Part shown: one piece after another, positions 25,201-37,800 of the stretch
Layout of the letters: the number at the start of each line of letters is the position of its first letter
How positions within the stretch are numbered: position 1 is the first letter of the stretch
Origin: Gigantopelta aegis
Lineage: Eukaryota; Mollusca; Gastropoda; Neomphalida; Peltospiridae
Assembly (NCBI RefSeq): GCF_016097555.1
Contig: NC_054706.1
Location: 59,351,921 to 59,415,920, forward strand
Direction of reading: 5' to 3'
Length of the DNA stretch: 64,000 nt
The notes under the pieces: generated by a model
What the model was told of the DNA's origin: nothing
The model's input: only the letters and a program-made list of their open reading frames with translations
Databases searched by the model: none
Translations under genes and position numbers: made by a program

Positions 25201-28200
25201 AGCCAAGGAGAAACCCGTTGAAACCAAACCAAAATCCAGCGCTGCTGATTGGCTCGGGTTAAAGGAGTCCGAAGATGAGGAGGTTTTCCAACCAAAGAAA
25301 CCGGTCGGCCCATCACCAGATCCAACAGAGATGAATAAGCTGTCACCAGCACTGAAGACCGAGTCCGGAATGTATTCGCCGAGGACTAACAAGAAGAACG
25401 TACCGTCATCTCCATCTTTGGCACGACCAACTCCACAGAAGGAGGATGATTACCTTCAGCTGGGAAAGGAGATTGACATGGATGACATTCTGACGTAGGA
25501 TTTTTAATTTTTTATATTTTCATGGCCTAATCTTTAAAATTTGTTACTTAAGGCAATTTTGTAATATTTTTGCCATAGGCAAAATGCTTATCTACGGTAA
25601 TATTGAAACTGCATATGGCAATTTTAACCAGTAACTTTTGCAGCAAATGAACAAAAATTATACCATCAACAAACTTCAAAAGTGTTTGTCCAGTGGCAAA
25701 AAACTGCCATTGGTGAAGCACTTGACCTATGGCAAATTATATTATAGCTATGGAAATTGTTATCTGTGCCATTTTTAAGTTTGAGTCTTGTATTTTAAGG
25801 TTTTTTAAATACTTTAGGTGATTGGCTGATAATACAAATAAAAAGTAATATACACACATTTACTTGCACATACAAACACACACTTTATTTATATTAATAC
25901 AGGGTTTAAGCTGTCATGTGCCAGATTGCCAGATGCAGATACAGTTCATTCTTAAATAATTTTCCTAAAATGTAATTTGAAAATCATGTAACTTTTATAA
26001 ATCAATCGCCATTCTTGCTGTTTGGCTAATTGAAGCTTGAATCTGAGTACCCGATCATCAATATTAGAATTTCCAGATTTCTTTTTGTAACCCACTTTCA
26101 TCACTGGTTTTATAGTCGGTCTGTCAGTCTATCTGCCTGTCTGTTGGACGTCTGTGTCCATAATTTGATTATTATATTTTTTTTTAATTCTACGAATAGG
26201 ACAAAGCCTGAATCTCCAGTCTTTAAAGGTGAAAGTCCGTCTGTGTTCTCTAATACTGCTGGAAGTGGAGATCTCTTTCAATCTCCCCCGACTCATGTTT
26301 CCACCGCAGTGTAAGTCGACAGTGTTACTTTCTTATTGTTATTAGTCAGCTACTGATCCATTCGAAGGAGACTATACAATTTATGTTTGTCTGTGCCATA
26401 TATAGTTTTTCTGAACCTTTTTTTTTCTTTCAATGTCTGACATACTGAACTGAAATTGTGTCACTTAGTTTTCATGCTTACCACCATACATGGCACTGCA
26501 CTCGGTAAATATAGCCACCTACTTTTATCAAAGAGCCCTTGTGCTTTCGAAGATAATAAACACGATGTAGCTGATTTCTTATGTACGCTAAGATATTGGT
26601 AAACAGTTATTAAAATGTGTCTTTTTAATACAGATATAACTAAAATGTGTGTGTAAAGCTGTTGGCTAATTTACTGCAGACAGTATTGTCTTAGAGTTCT
26701 TCTACATAACAAAATGTATCTGTCGTCTTTCTGTTTTACAGTATGCAACAGCCGGTTGAGCGACGTAGAAATAAACCCATCCAAGAAGCCCGTCTTTCTC
26801 AGTCTGGTAAAATTAAATTTATATATAGCTACTAAAAACAGACACTCTACTATGTTTTAAGTCTAGACTTTACTCAAATCTGAACTGCTACATACAGTTT
26901 GTATGGCATTATGAAAATATGATTCCAGAATTTAAAAAGTTTTATAAGCATAGGGCCTTATTGGAAATTGTCTATTAATGTAAAATATGAAACAATAAAG
27001 ACGACATTATAAATAATCATTATGAATACATAATCTCAGCATAATGGAAGTCTTGAAAAATGTGGCAGTAATGAAATATATATCTTTATAGGTTTACAAA
27101 TCTTCAGGATTCAAGTTCTTTCTGTATAATCTTTATAGGTTTACAAATCTTCAGGAGTCAAGTTCTTTCTGTATATATCTTTATAGGTTTACAAATCTTC
27201 AGGATTCAAGTTCTTTCTGTATAATCTTTATAGGTTTACAAATCTTCAGGAGTCAAGTTCTTTCTGTATAATCTTTATAGGTTTACAAATCTTCAGGAGT
27301 CAAGTTCTTTCTGTATAATCTTTATAGGTTTACAAATCTTCAGGATTCAAGTTCTTTCTGTATAATCTTTATAGGTTTACAAATCTTCAGGAGTCAAGTT
27401 CTTTCTGTATAATCTTTATAGGTTTACAAAACAGTAATAATTAGATTAGTTATATATGTTTATATACTTTTGTCATTATCAAATACATTATCTGATGCCC
27501 ATCTAGTACTGCAATATAGCACCTATAAAGACTTCCCCTTTTGTACGATTCATTTGACTTATTCAGCAAACAGTATCTGATTATTCTGTATTTGATATTT
27601 TACAGCACACAGAAGTCAGAGGAGGCTATCCCAGGAATTGGATCAGTCTCTTGGGAGTGGTGAGAACATTCAGTCTGGTATGGTGAAATCAGCAGATACA
27701 GATTTTCAGCACACACAGGTAACATCAAGCGTGAAGCAATGGGCAATGTTTCATTCCAGTACAGACTCCAGTGGTGCACCTCTAAAATCATACACTTTTA
27801 CCTACTCTGTGTGTCTCCTGAGTCTGTGACTTCAAATGGGGGTATTTACCTGGCAGGGGCACTGGAGGTTTCGTGTACCATGCTTTTGGATGATACAGAG
27901 ATAACTCAACTGATAGCAACTGTGGAGCACAGTTCTCCCATGTAGGGCCTAACAATTAAATTGTGTTTCTCGAGAATCAGTCCTACCTAGAATTTAATAA
28001 AAAAAATTTTAAACATAATTTATGGTGGGGTTTTTTAAAACATTTTTAGTATGTAGGTGAAAATAATTCATAGTATTGGATCCATAGGGTGGAATGTTGT
28101 AAAAAACCCAAAACAAAAACAAAAAAAAAGAAAGCTGGCATATACATTTTGCGATTGTTTTTTTCAGGCCTAGTGGAAATACTGCAACTTCATCATTCAT

Positions 28201-28764
28201 CTCATCATCCTTAAATGTTTGTGATGTTCAAACAAAAAATAATTTTGTCCTTATTACATACTTGTGACATCTAAAAAAATAAATAAAAGTAACCCAAATT
28301 TAACAGCAATTGATATGAAAACAATGACATCCAATATTTTCATTCCATAGTCAAACTGACAGTGTAACATAAAGTTTCTGTTTCATATATTTCTAGGCTC
28401 TGGGACCCACTACCCAAAAATCTTCAATTCTGGAAAGCTTCTTACAAGAACCGATGCCTCAGATTGGTTTAAAGGCTCGCTCAGGCCAGATGACCTCTTC
28501 GCTGCAAGCCGAGATCCCTCCACCCACCTCTCTACAGCCCTCCACCTCACCGCAGATACCTCAGATGCAGCAGCAGCTAGCGCAGCAGCATGCACTGCAA
28601 CAACAGCTGCATCAGCAGCAGGCTGAGGTGGACAGAATGCGGAGTAGCCTGCAGCAGCAGCTTGAAGCACCAGGTTTCCCTGTAAGTGAAGAAACCAGTG
28701 ATATTAACCTGACTACTGTATTCAGTTTAAATGAAAAACATTTTGAGAGGGTACAAGTTTATAA

Positions 28765-28801
<37 letters not shown>

Positions 28802-31800
28802 TAATGTTTTCCACACACCTTTTGAACCAAAATAGTTTTTAGTCATAACTGAAAATCTTTTCTTTTTTTTCCTAGCCAAACCAAGATGCACTTGACAGTG
28901 GTTACCAAGCACCGGTCTCTCTTCCGTATCAAAATATTCCTCCTGGTGGTGTTCCTGGTTCTACAGCAGAAACGTATGCTTTGGTAAGTCTGTTGATGAG
29001 AGTTGGCTTTTGTGTTGGATGCTTGCATACAAATTCAAAATTACTAAAATCAAATCAAATAAATGAATTTTATCAGTATTTGAATTTTTTTTTCTTCTTT
29101 TCTTTTCTTTTTACAGTGAATTAAGAACTTCATGTAAAAATGTAAGGAAAGATCTTAACATAGACTTTGGTCTGTTGATCAGTCTCAAATATTAATATAT
29201 ATAGAGTTTTTAAAAAGTATTTAGTCAAAAATAGGGCAAAATTCATTGGGGCACACATTTACATGCATTTCCATAACACTTTTTTTTTATCACTTATAAC
29301 AAGAGTTGTCACAGATTTAAAAGTGTTTTTAAAATGCTATAGGAGGTCCACTTTTCCATGTATTCTACACAAGCCAATCCAAAACCATCTGGCATACATG
29401 TCTGTATATTACATTACAAACCTTCTTAAATGGCCACCTCTGTTACCCAGGGCTTCTAGAATTGTTTTTAAATCCACTAGCCATGGGATCAGTGATTTAA
29501 AACATTTACTAGCCACGATTAAAAATTCACTAGCCCTACTTCTCTTTAAGTTAATAAAATTTTACTAAATAATAGTAATAATCAGATATGTCACCTAAAG
29601 AGGGAGATCGAGCTTAAAAACACTAACATTGGGGGGTGGGGGCAGGATATTCATATTTACAAAATAGACTTAACTGCAACATTTGACCAAAAATAATTCA
29701 GTAGCCGTTGGGCATGGCAATAGTAGTTATTTACTAGCCCAACATTGAATATCACTAGCCATGGGAGTGGGGCTACCATAATCTAGAAGCCCTGCTGTTA
29801 CCTAGCGAAGGATGGGATGTATCCCAGTAGTAAAATACTTGCCTGATACATGTTGGGTCTCTGATTGATCCCCGTTGGTAGGCCAGTTGGCTATTTCTTG
29901 TACCATTTTTTTTCTGTGGGATGCTGCATATAAAAGATCCCATGCTGCTCATCAGAAAGAAAATCCCACTGCGTGATGGCAAGAGGTTTTCCCTAATTAT
30001 CTCTGTAGTTCGTAACCGTTTGTCTGACACCATATAACGGTAATTAAAATATCTTGTGAGCGTTGTTAAATAAAACCTGCTTTCCTTCCTTTCTTCCTCT
30101 ATTACTTAGCTGCCTGGTTAAAGGAGTCCTCTTATAATGTTTCCAAATTGTTTTGTATTAAACAGTTATCTTTTTAAATTGGCCTCTTTTCCTTTTTTCT
30201 TTTCTCTTTTCTTTGTTTTCAAATAAACCCATATGTGTTTGCTTAAGTCATGTTTAACCACCGTGGGTGAGATGTAGCCCAGTGGTAAAGTGCTCGCTTG
30301 ATGCGTGGTCGGTTTGGGATTGACCTCCGTCAGTATTTCTTGCTCCAACCAGTGAACCACAACTGGTACGTTCAAAGACTATGGTATGTGCTATCCTGTC
30401 TGTGGGATGGTGCATATAAAAGATCCCTTGCTACTAATTGAAAAGAATAGCCCATGAAGTGGCGACAGCAGGTTTCCTCTCTTAATATCTGTGTGGTCCT
30501 TAACCATATGTCTGACGCCATATAACCGTAAATAAAATGTGTTGAGTGCGTCGTTAAATAAAACATTTCCTTCCTTTCTTCCTTCCTTGTTTAACCACCA
30601 TAGTTTTTTTTAATTTATATATTTTTGTCGGTTGATTATCTTAGGTTCGTAAGTTGGAGATAGAGAAGAGTTATGCGGAGTCCTTGTTAGAAAGCACCAA
30701 GAAGCGTTACGATGAAGAACTTCTGGCTGTTGAAAACTCATACAAGTATGTACACACCGTCCATTTATTTTAGAATTAATAATTATTCTATGCATTCAGT
30801 GTGTGTCTTATTTCTTGCTATGTATTATCTTAAAATATGTCTTTAAAAACTTTCAGAAATACAGTCATATTTGTGTTAAGCATCTGCTAAAGGGAGTATC
30901 AAAATGTGGCCTCTGGTGGTAGGTGGCTGCTTAATGCAGGTCAGTTTGCTCTATATTAGATATTTGGGATAATTAAAATATGGTCTCTTAGCACAAGTGG
31001 CTACTTAATACAGGTGGCTGTTAGAGCAGGTTTAACTGTACTTTACATTAAATTTTAATAAATAAGTGAGTAACTGATGTAGTAAAATAATTTTGTAATT
31101 TCTAGTAGTTTTATGTAAACAAAAATCACGTCTTTATTGTGATAGGTCTATCCTTTTATTTCAGAAAAAGGATGCAGATATTGAGTGAATCTAATGACAG
31201 AAAAGAATCCAGGTTTGTTGGCTATAGGCTCTAAATTGTCTCTGTTTGTCACTTTAAGTATATAAAAGTGGGGGTTATGAGGAAGTGCGAATGGAAAAAT
31301 GTTTCTTCTAAGACTATATGTCAGAATTATAAAATATTTGACATCCAGAAGCCAAGGATTAAGAAATCAATGTGCTCTAGTGGTGTCATTAAACCAAACA
31401 GACTTTGATGTTACTGTATCTGAGTTGAGGGGAAGTTGTGAGGTGGATGCAGGTGGGCCATTTAACGAGTTGCATTGTTCATACATGAGAATAAAACACA
31501 TGAACATTTTTAATTTTGTCGGTGTGATGGAGCTTAATGGTAGAGTTCAGCTGAAGAAGTGCAGTGGATTTGTAAGATCAATTTTCTCTTTTTAGAATTG
31601 TTGATTTTATTTTTTTGTCTCAAAAGTACCCCACTACTGCTATCTCAAAGGTCATGGTATATATTGTCATGTAGACCAGGTCAAGACTAGCTCTGGGTCG
31701 GCAGAAAATTTCACCAAATTATCTATTAAACTTCAACAATTGCAGAAAACCAGGGTTTTAATTATTTCACCAAATTAAAATAAAATTTGCCAGTTGTTTT

Positions 31801-34800
31801 TGAAATTCACAATTGGCGAATTTGTTGAGTGCCAGAGCTAGCCCTGCAAGTGTTAAAAACCAAATACCCACAGTTTTAAAATGTGCTGAGATGTCGTCAA
31901 TCAGAATTCCTTTCCTTTTTTTATGTATTTTTAATTTATTTTTTATTTTTTATTTTTTTTTTTTTTTTTTGTTTTTGTGAACAATAGCAGTGGGTTTTCT
32001 CCATAACTAAACCAATTGTCACATGTTAAACACCAAATAGTAATGGTTTAAAATGTGCTGAGATGTCATTATTCAAACATTCCTTTCCTTTTTGGTGGTG
32101 GTGGGGGTATACAGTAGCAGCGGGTTTTCTTCATAACTTTTACATTTGTTTGACACTGGGTATTTTGTGTGCTAGGGTGTCATTCATTCATTCATTCATT
32201 CATTCATTCATTCATTATATGTTGAAATTACCAAATGTTTGACATCCAATAGCCGATGTTTAATAAATCAACGTGCTCTAGTGGTGTCGTTAAACAAAAT
32301 AAACTTTTTTTTTTTTTTTCGTTCATTCATTCATTCATTCTTTCATTCTTTAATTTTTTCGTTCATTACTAGACCAAGTGTTGAATAACCATATGGTAGA
32401 CGCCACACAGTAATAGTTTGAAATATGCTGAGCTATCATTAAACAAGCCTTCGTTTCTGTCTGTCCCTGGGGGGCGGGACGTAGCCCAGTTGTAAAGCAC
32501 TCGCTCGATGCACGGTTGGTCTGGGATCGATTTCTGTCGGTGGGTCCATTTGGCTATTTCTCGTTCCAGCCAGTGCACCACGATGTACTATACTGTCTGT
32601 GGAGTGGTGCATATAAAAGATCCCTTGCTGCTAATTGAAAAGAGTAGCCCAGGAAGTGGCGACAGCAGGTTTCCTCTTTCAAGATCTGTGTGGTACTTAA
32701 CCATATGTCTGACGCCATATAACCATAAATAAAATGTGTTGAGTGCGTCGTTAAATAAAACATTTCTTTTCTATGTGTTTCTGGTGCAGACTGCTCGAGG
32801 AGACTGAGCGTCTGATGGAGGAGCACCTGTCTCGTGTGCGCCAGATGGAGCAGGAGCGAGCCGACCTCAACATGCAGCACTACCGGAAGCTGGAGGAGAT
32901 CGAACTCAGCAAGGCTCAGGAGATGGAGAAACTCAAAGAACAACATCGGTACGATGCTCAGTATCGTATTATTTTATTACAAACATTTTCCAAGTGGTCA
33001 ACAGAGAGGTTTTGTTGTCCTGTAAAAGCTGCATTTCAACAGATGTCAGTGGATTACAATCTTATAGCTAACAAAATGTATTATTGTGCCACTTTGAGAA
33101 GTCCCCTTTAAAAATTAGAGCAATTTGATTGATTTTTAATCAGCTTTTTTTTTTTAATAACTGCATGATAATATATGCCTTTTGTGAAACTTCCAATGTT
33201 ATGTTACTTGCTTTTCCTTTTCAGATTGTATTGGATAGTTCTGTGGTTTAGTGGCACATTTTAAGGATATTTGGAGGTTATTTAAAAGTTGCCACTGAGT
33301 TGCCACAATTTCTTTTGCAAAAAGAAAAAACAAACAAGAAAAAGGAGGGAAAAATGCAAATGTTATTTATAGGAAAACAAATGAGAGACATTCTAATACC
33401 ACCTGGAATTAAATATCATTAGGTTATTCCAATGTAATTTAATTGACAACTCCAACAATGAAATCGGGTTGCTTGGCCAAATTTAAGGTTATGGCTGTTC
33501 AGCCAACCATTAAATTGACTCCTGACTACTGAGACAAACCTTAAAAATAGTCATTATGGGGCAGAGAATGTCTTGAAATATTCTGTTGCAGTAAAGTATG
33601 AGTCGGGCAGCCATCGTTATGAGTATCAAAGGTGTTCCGGATGAGACAAGTTGTTCCTTAATGCAGGTTTATTTGATTTATCTAATATGATTTACAGAAT
33701 GGTATGGTGACGGTACAACTTTGTTTTCCAGACTGGCCATCTTGGAATTGAAGCGAGAGCATGAGGAAGCCATAGATCGTCTGAAGCGAGCCAAAAACCA
33801 TGAGATTGATGCGGTGGCCAATGCCAATGATACGTCCAGGTTTATACATGTTTTACTGAATTTTTATTGAAAGCTTAATCACTTCAATATATCCAAACCA
33901 ACATGTCTGATTGGTTGTTTGCAATTCATTTCATTTATACTAATAATCATGCTTATATCCAATTAAGGTTCAAGTACACTGTCCTGGGCACAAACCTCAG
34001 CTATCTGAGCTGTCGTTCCAGAACGATGGGTTAGTTGTTAGTGGTTAGTGAGAGAAAAGTTGGTGTAGTGGCCTTACACCTACCAACTGAGTCATTAATC
34101 TTGCTCTGAGTGAAAGCTGGTACCTAGCTGCGAAACCAATACCTACTAGCCGTATGTCTGATGGCTTAGCCACGACACCACCGAGGCCGGTTTTACTGAA
34201 TTTAAGTTTAATCAGTTAAATCCATCCAAACAAGTATGCCTGATTAACTGTTTGGAAGTTTGGTACGTTTCATTTTATAGAGGGGTTTTGGTATCGTCCA
34301 TTTTATGGAAATATTTTGGTGGGGGGAGAGGTCAATTTTATAGCTGAATTTTAGTATGGTATGTTTTATGGAGGGATTTTGCTATTATCAATTTTACATT
34401 ATAGGAGTTTAACAGCTGTAGTCAGTCAGATAGAGTCAAATGCCCGTGACTTGGAGAAGTTACACCAGAAGGTAGAAAACTGGAATCGTATGGGGCTGGA
34501 CGAACGGGAGATCAACTTGAGATCCAAGGACGAACAACTCAAAAGTGAGTTTTTGAGATGTGATTAGATCAATAATTAAATAGTTACGGTGTCAGTATGC
34601 TGTTTAATTACTTGAAAGGTGTGTGTATATTTTTTGGTTAATAAAATATGATTGATAATGATATAATTTATGTGATATTATTATGTTGTTTAATTACTTA
34701 AGAGTGTGCTTGATAAATGTTTATATAATTTGTGTTTTAATTAATAATATTGCATTTAATTCTGTCAAAGTCAGCAGTATCATATCTTAGATAATATCTT

Positions 34801-37800
34801 TGCTGTCACAGATTACTAATGTTTTATGATATTCTCTGTTAACATAAAATGTTAGGGGCATTCAGTGTCAAGTGAAATTCACTAGTTAGATTTTCTCTAG
34901 TTCGGATTTTAGTATGAAAAATATACAAATGGTTTATTGTTTTCCAAAAGTTTGATATAGTTTTTTATGTCTTAAAACAATTGAAATAATTTTGTGTGTT
35001 TAGTACTTCAAGAACGCTTGAACCGACAGGAAGCTGACAATGACAATGAGAGGAAACGATTGGAAGACCTGATAGCGCGGATGGAAACTCAGCTGAGAGA
35101 TCAAACCAGGATTCTTGATGAGGTTTGTCTGGTTTTAGACTCTTTTCTGATGAAGTCTTTATTAGCACTTGAATGTCACTAAATCACTGACTCTTTCATT
35201 ATTTGTTTAGTGGTATTCACTTTAATTAATTCGTTATTTTGATTGATTGATGGATGGATGAATGGATGGATGGATTCATTCATTCATTATTTAATTATTT
35301 CATTCATTCATTCTGTGGGCATGATGTAACACAGTGATAAAGCTTTTAAGCTTTTGTCTGATGCGTGGCCAGTCTAGAATCCATCCGTCCGTCCGTCCAT
35401 CCATCCCATCCCATCCCATCCCATCCCATCCCATCCCATCCCATCCCATCCCATCCCATCCCATCCCATCCCTCCATCCTTCCATCCATCCATCCATCCA
35501 CCCACCCACCCATCTGTTCTAGTTCAAATAATTTATAAAGAATTTTTATCTGTTTATATAATAATAAAAAAAATTCCATTTGCCTCAGAAGGTTTAAAAA
35601 TTAGTTAGGCAATTATACTAAGAAGCCGACGATAACTTTATCTGCAGATGTGCAATATTTACAAACGTTAAATTGTTGTGTTGTTAGGAAAGGTGGAAGT
35701 TGAAACAGGAGCAGAATCGTATCGAAGCTCTGCAGAGGTCTCTACAAGAAGAGCGCAGGATTTGGCTGGAGCAGCAGGCCAGAGACAAAGAAATGTTCGA
35801 GAAAACCAGAGTTAGTCACCCTTGGTTATTTCAGTATTTGTAATCATTAATAATGTCCGATAATTTACTTAATTAATAATATATACTTTTGATCTCTATA
35901 GCTTTGACACAAATTATTAGTCTTTAACTGTTAACCTCAGCAGTGATTATACGGTACATTTATCAGCCAATATATTTGTTGTCTTTGTCTGACAGCAAAT
36001 AAAAATAAAAAGACGACTTCCCGATATAAATACCTATTGTTAATAAATACATATTTTATTCACTTGACTGCAGTACAAACAGAGCATGTCTTGGTACATC
36101 TTAATGCCATACCGGTCCAACAAGAGGTAGGTTTTTGTCTTCATCTGTCATATCTGTCCACATAGAGTTTTCGGGACTTATTTTCATAATGTCTTCAGAT
36201 ATTGAGCTGAAATTTTGTATATAACTTTATCATTTAGAGTTACAGGCAAAGTGAGACATTTAGTGGGATTGATCCATTTTTGACAAGAGTTATGGCCCTT
36301 TAGGAGATACAATCATTTGTTGGGCTCGGTAGGGAACATGTATTGCCGTAGTAGTTCTCTCAGAATGCTTGTTTGTAACTTAAATTGCAGGCTTTTCGGT
36401 TCTCACTTTTAGAATGTCTTGATGCTACCTAACTAACTGAAATAATACTTTATTTTCAGTAATTTCTGGAGGAACAAAGACTTAATGCTACTCATTTCTA
36501 ATTGAAATCACACTTTGTTTTTAGTAATTTCTGGAGCAACAAAGGCTTAATGCCACTCATTTCTAACTGAAATCGTACTCTTTTCAGTCATCATTTCTGG
36601 AGGAACAGCGGACGTCTCTGTCACAGCTGAATGAAGAACGTCGGCTGATCTCAGAAGAAAGAACCAAACTGAGTGTTGACCAGAAGATGAGTCGAGAGAT
36701 GTTGCAACAGGAAGCAATTAAATCAGCACAGGTACGGATATATTTGATTAATCTGTCCGTCGAACTGTCCCTATGTCCCACATATAGTTTCAAGACTTTT
36801 TTTTTCCCCACAGTGCCTCAAGATTTTTTAGATGAAATTTTGTGTGTAACTTTATCATATAGAGTTACAGATCAAGTTTGAATTCCATATTGATTTTTCC
36901 ATTTTTGTATATTTAATAATTTATAATAAACATAAATGTTTAGCCATGTGCACACATTATATTTCATTATATATAGATCTAAAATAAATGAGCAATGATT
37001 ATCGTTCATAAATTCTGAAAAGTATGTATATATGTTTTGTATATGTATATAAAAAGTGTGGTTTTACAATCATTGTTTGATGAGTTATGATATCATATGT
37101 ATTAAAATAGTTTTTTGCTGTTTTGACTATTTTAGGCTAAGGCAGAATTTGAGGTTCTGATGAAGTCTATAGCTGAAGAACGAGCGAAATCGGCGTCCAA
37201 GATGCAGGAGCTTCGATCAGAAGAGGATCGCATCATCGCAGAACGAGCGCGACTGGAGCGTGAGAGAACAAACCTGGAACACGAGAAAGAGAAAATATCA
37301 AACCTGGCTCTGCAAGTCAAACAGAGGTCAACAGAAATTGAATCTCTCGCAGAGGTGAAAGTTATTCTAGATATTACATTGATTGAGATTTGGAGGGAAG
37401 AACTATGGTCAATAGTAGAGGGTGTATTTTCAAAGTATATGTATAGAATTTCTGCAAGTCAAACAGAGATCCACAGAAATAGAATCTCTAGCTAAGGTGA
37501 GTTATTCTAGATATATTGATTGGGATGTTGGGGAAGAGATAGTGTGGAAAGTACAGGATGTGTTTTCGAAGTATTTGTATATAATTTCTGTAAGTCAAAC
37601 CGAGATCCACAGAAATTGAATCTCTGGCTAAGGTGAGAGTTATTCTAGTAATTACATTAATTGGGATGTGAGGAAGGGAGGGGGAGCAAGGGTGAAAAGT
37701 AGAGGTTATGTTTTCAAAGTATTTATATAATTTCATTTAGGTTGTGTGGTCAAGTTAAAAAAAGCACCAAAAAATCCCAGTTGTGTAAAAGCAGATGTTT

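Noticed and set aside
28410-28670. Ala-rich minus-strand frame opposite FBF1 exon 17
   Set aside because: Antisense reading of CAG-rich codons; the plus-strand frame is the conserved one.
35300-35579. Frames with GMGWD or SHPIP repeats
   Set aside because: Translations of the CATCC simple repeat in FBF1 intron 24.
37422-37619. Extra FBF1 coding exon in the duplicated region
   Set aside because: The copies lack an acceptor of their own and the frame is not kept, so they are listed as duplicated exon edges rather than exons.
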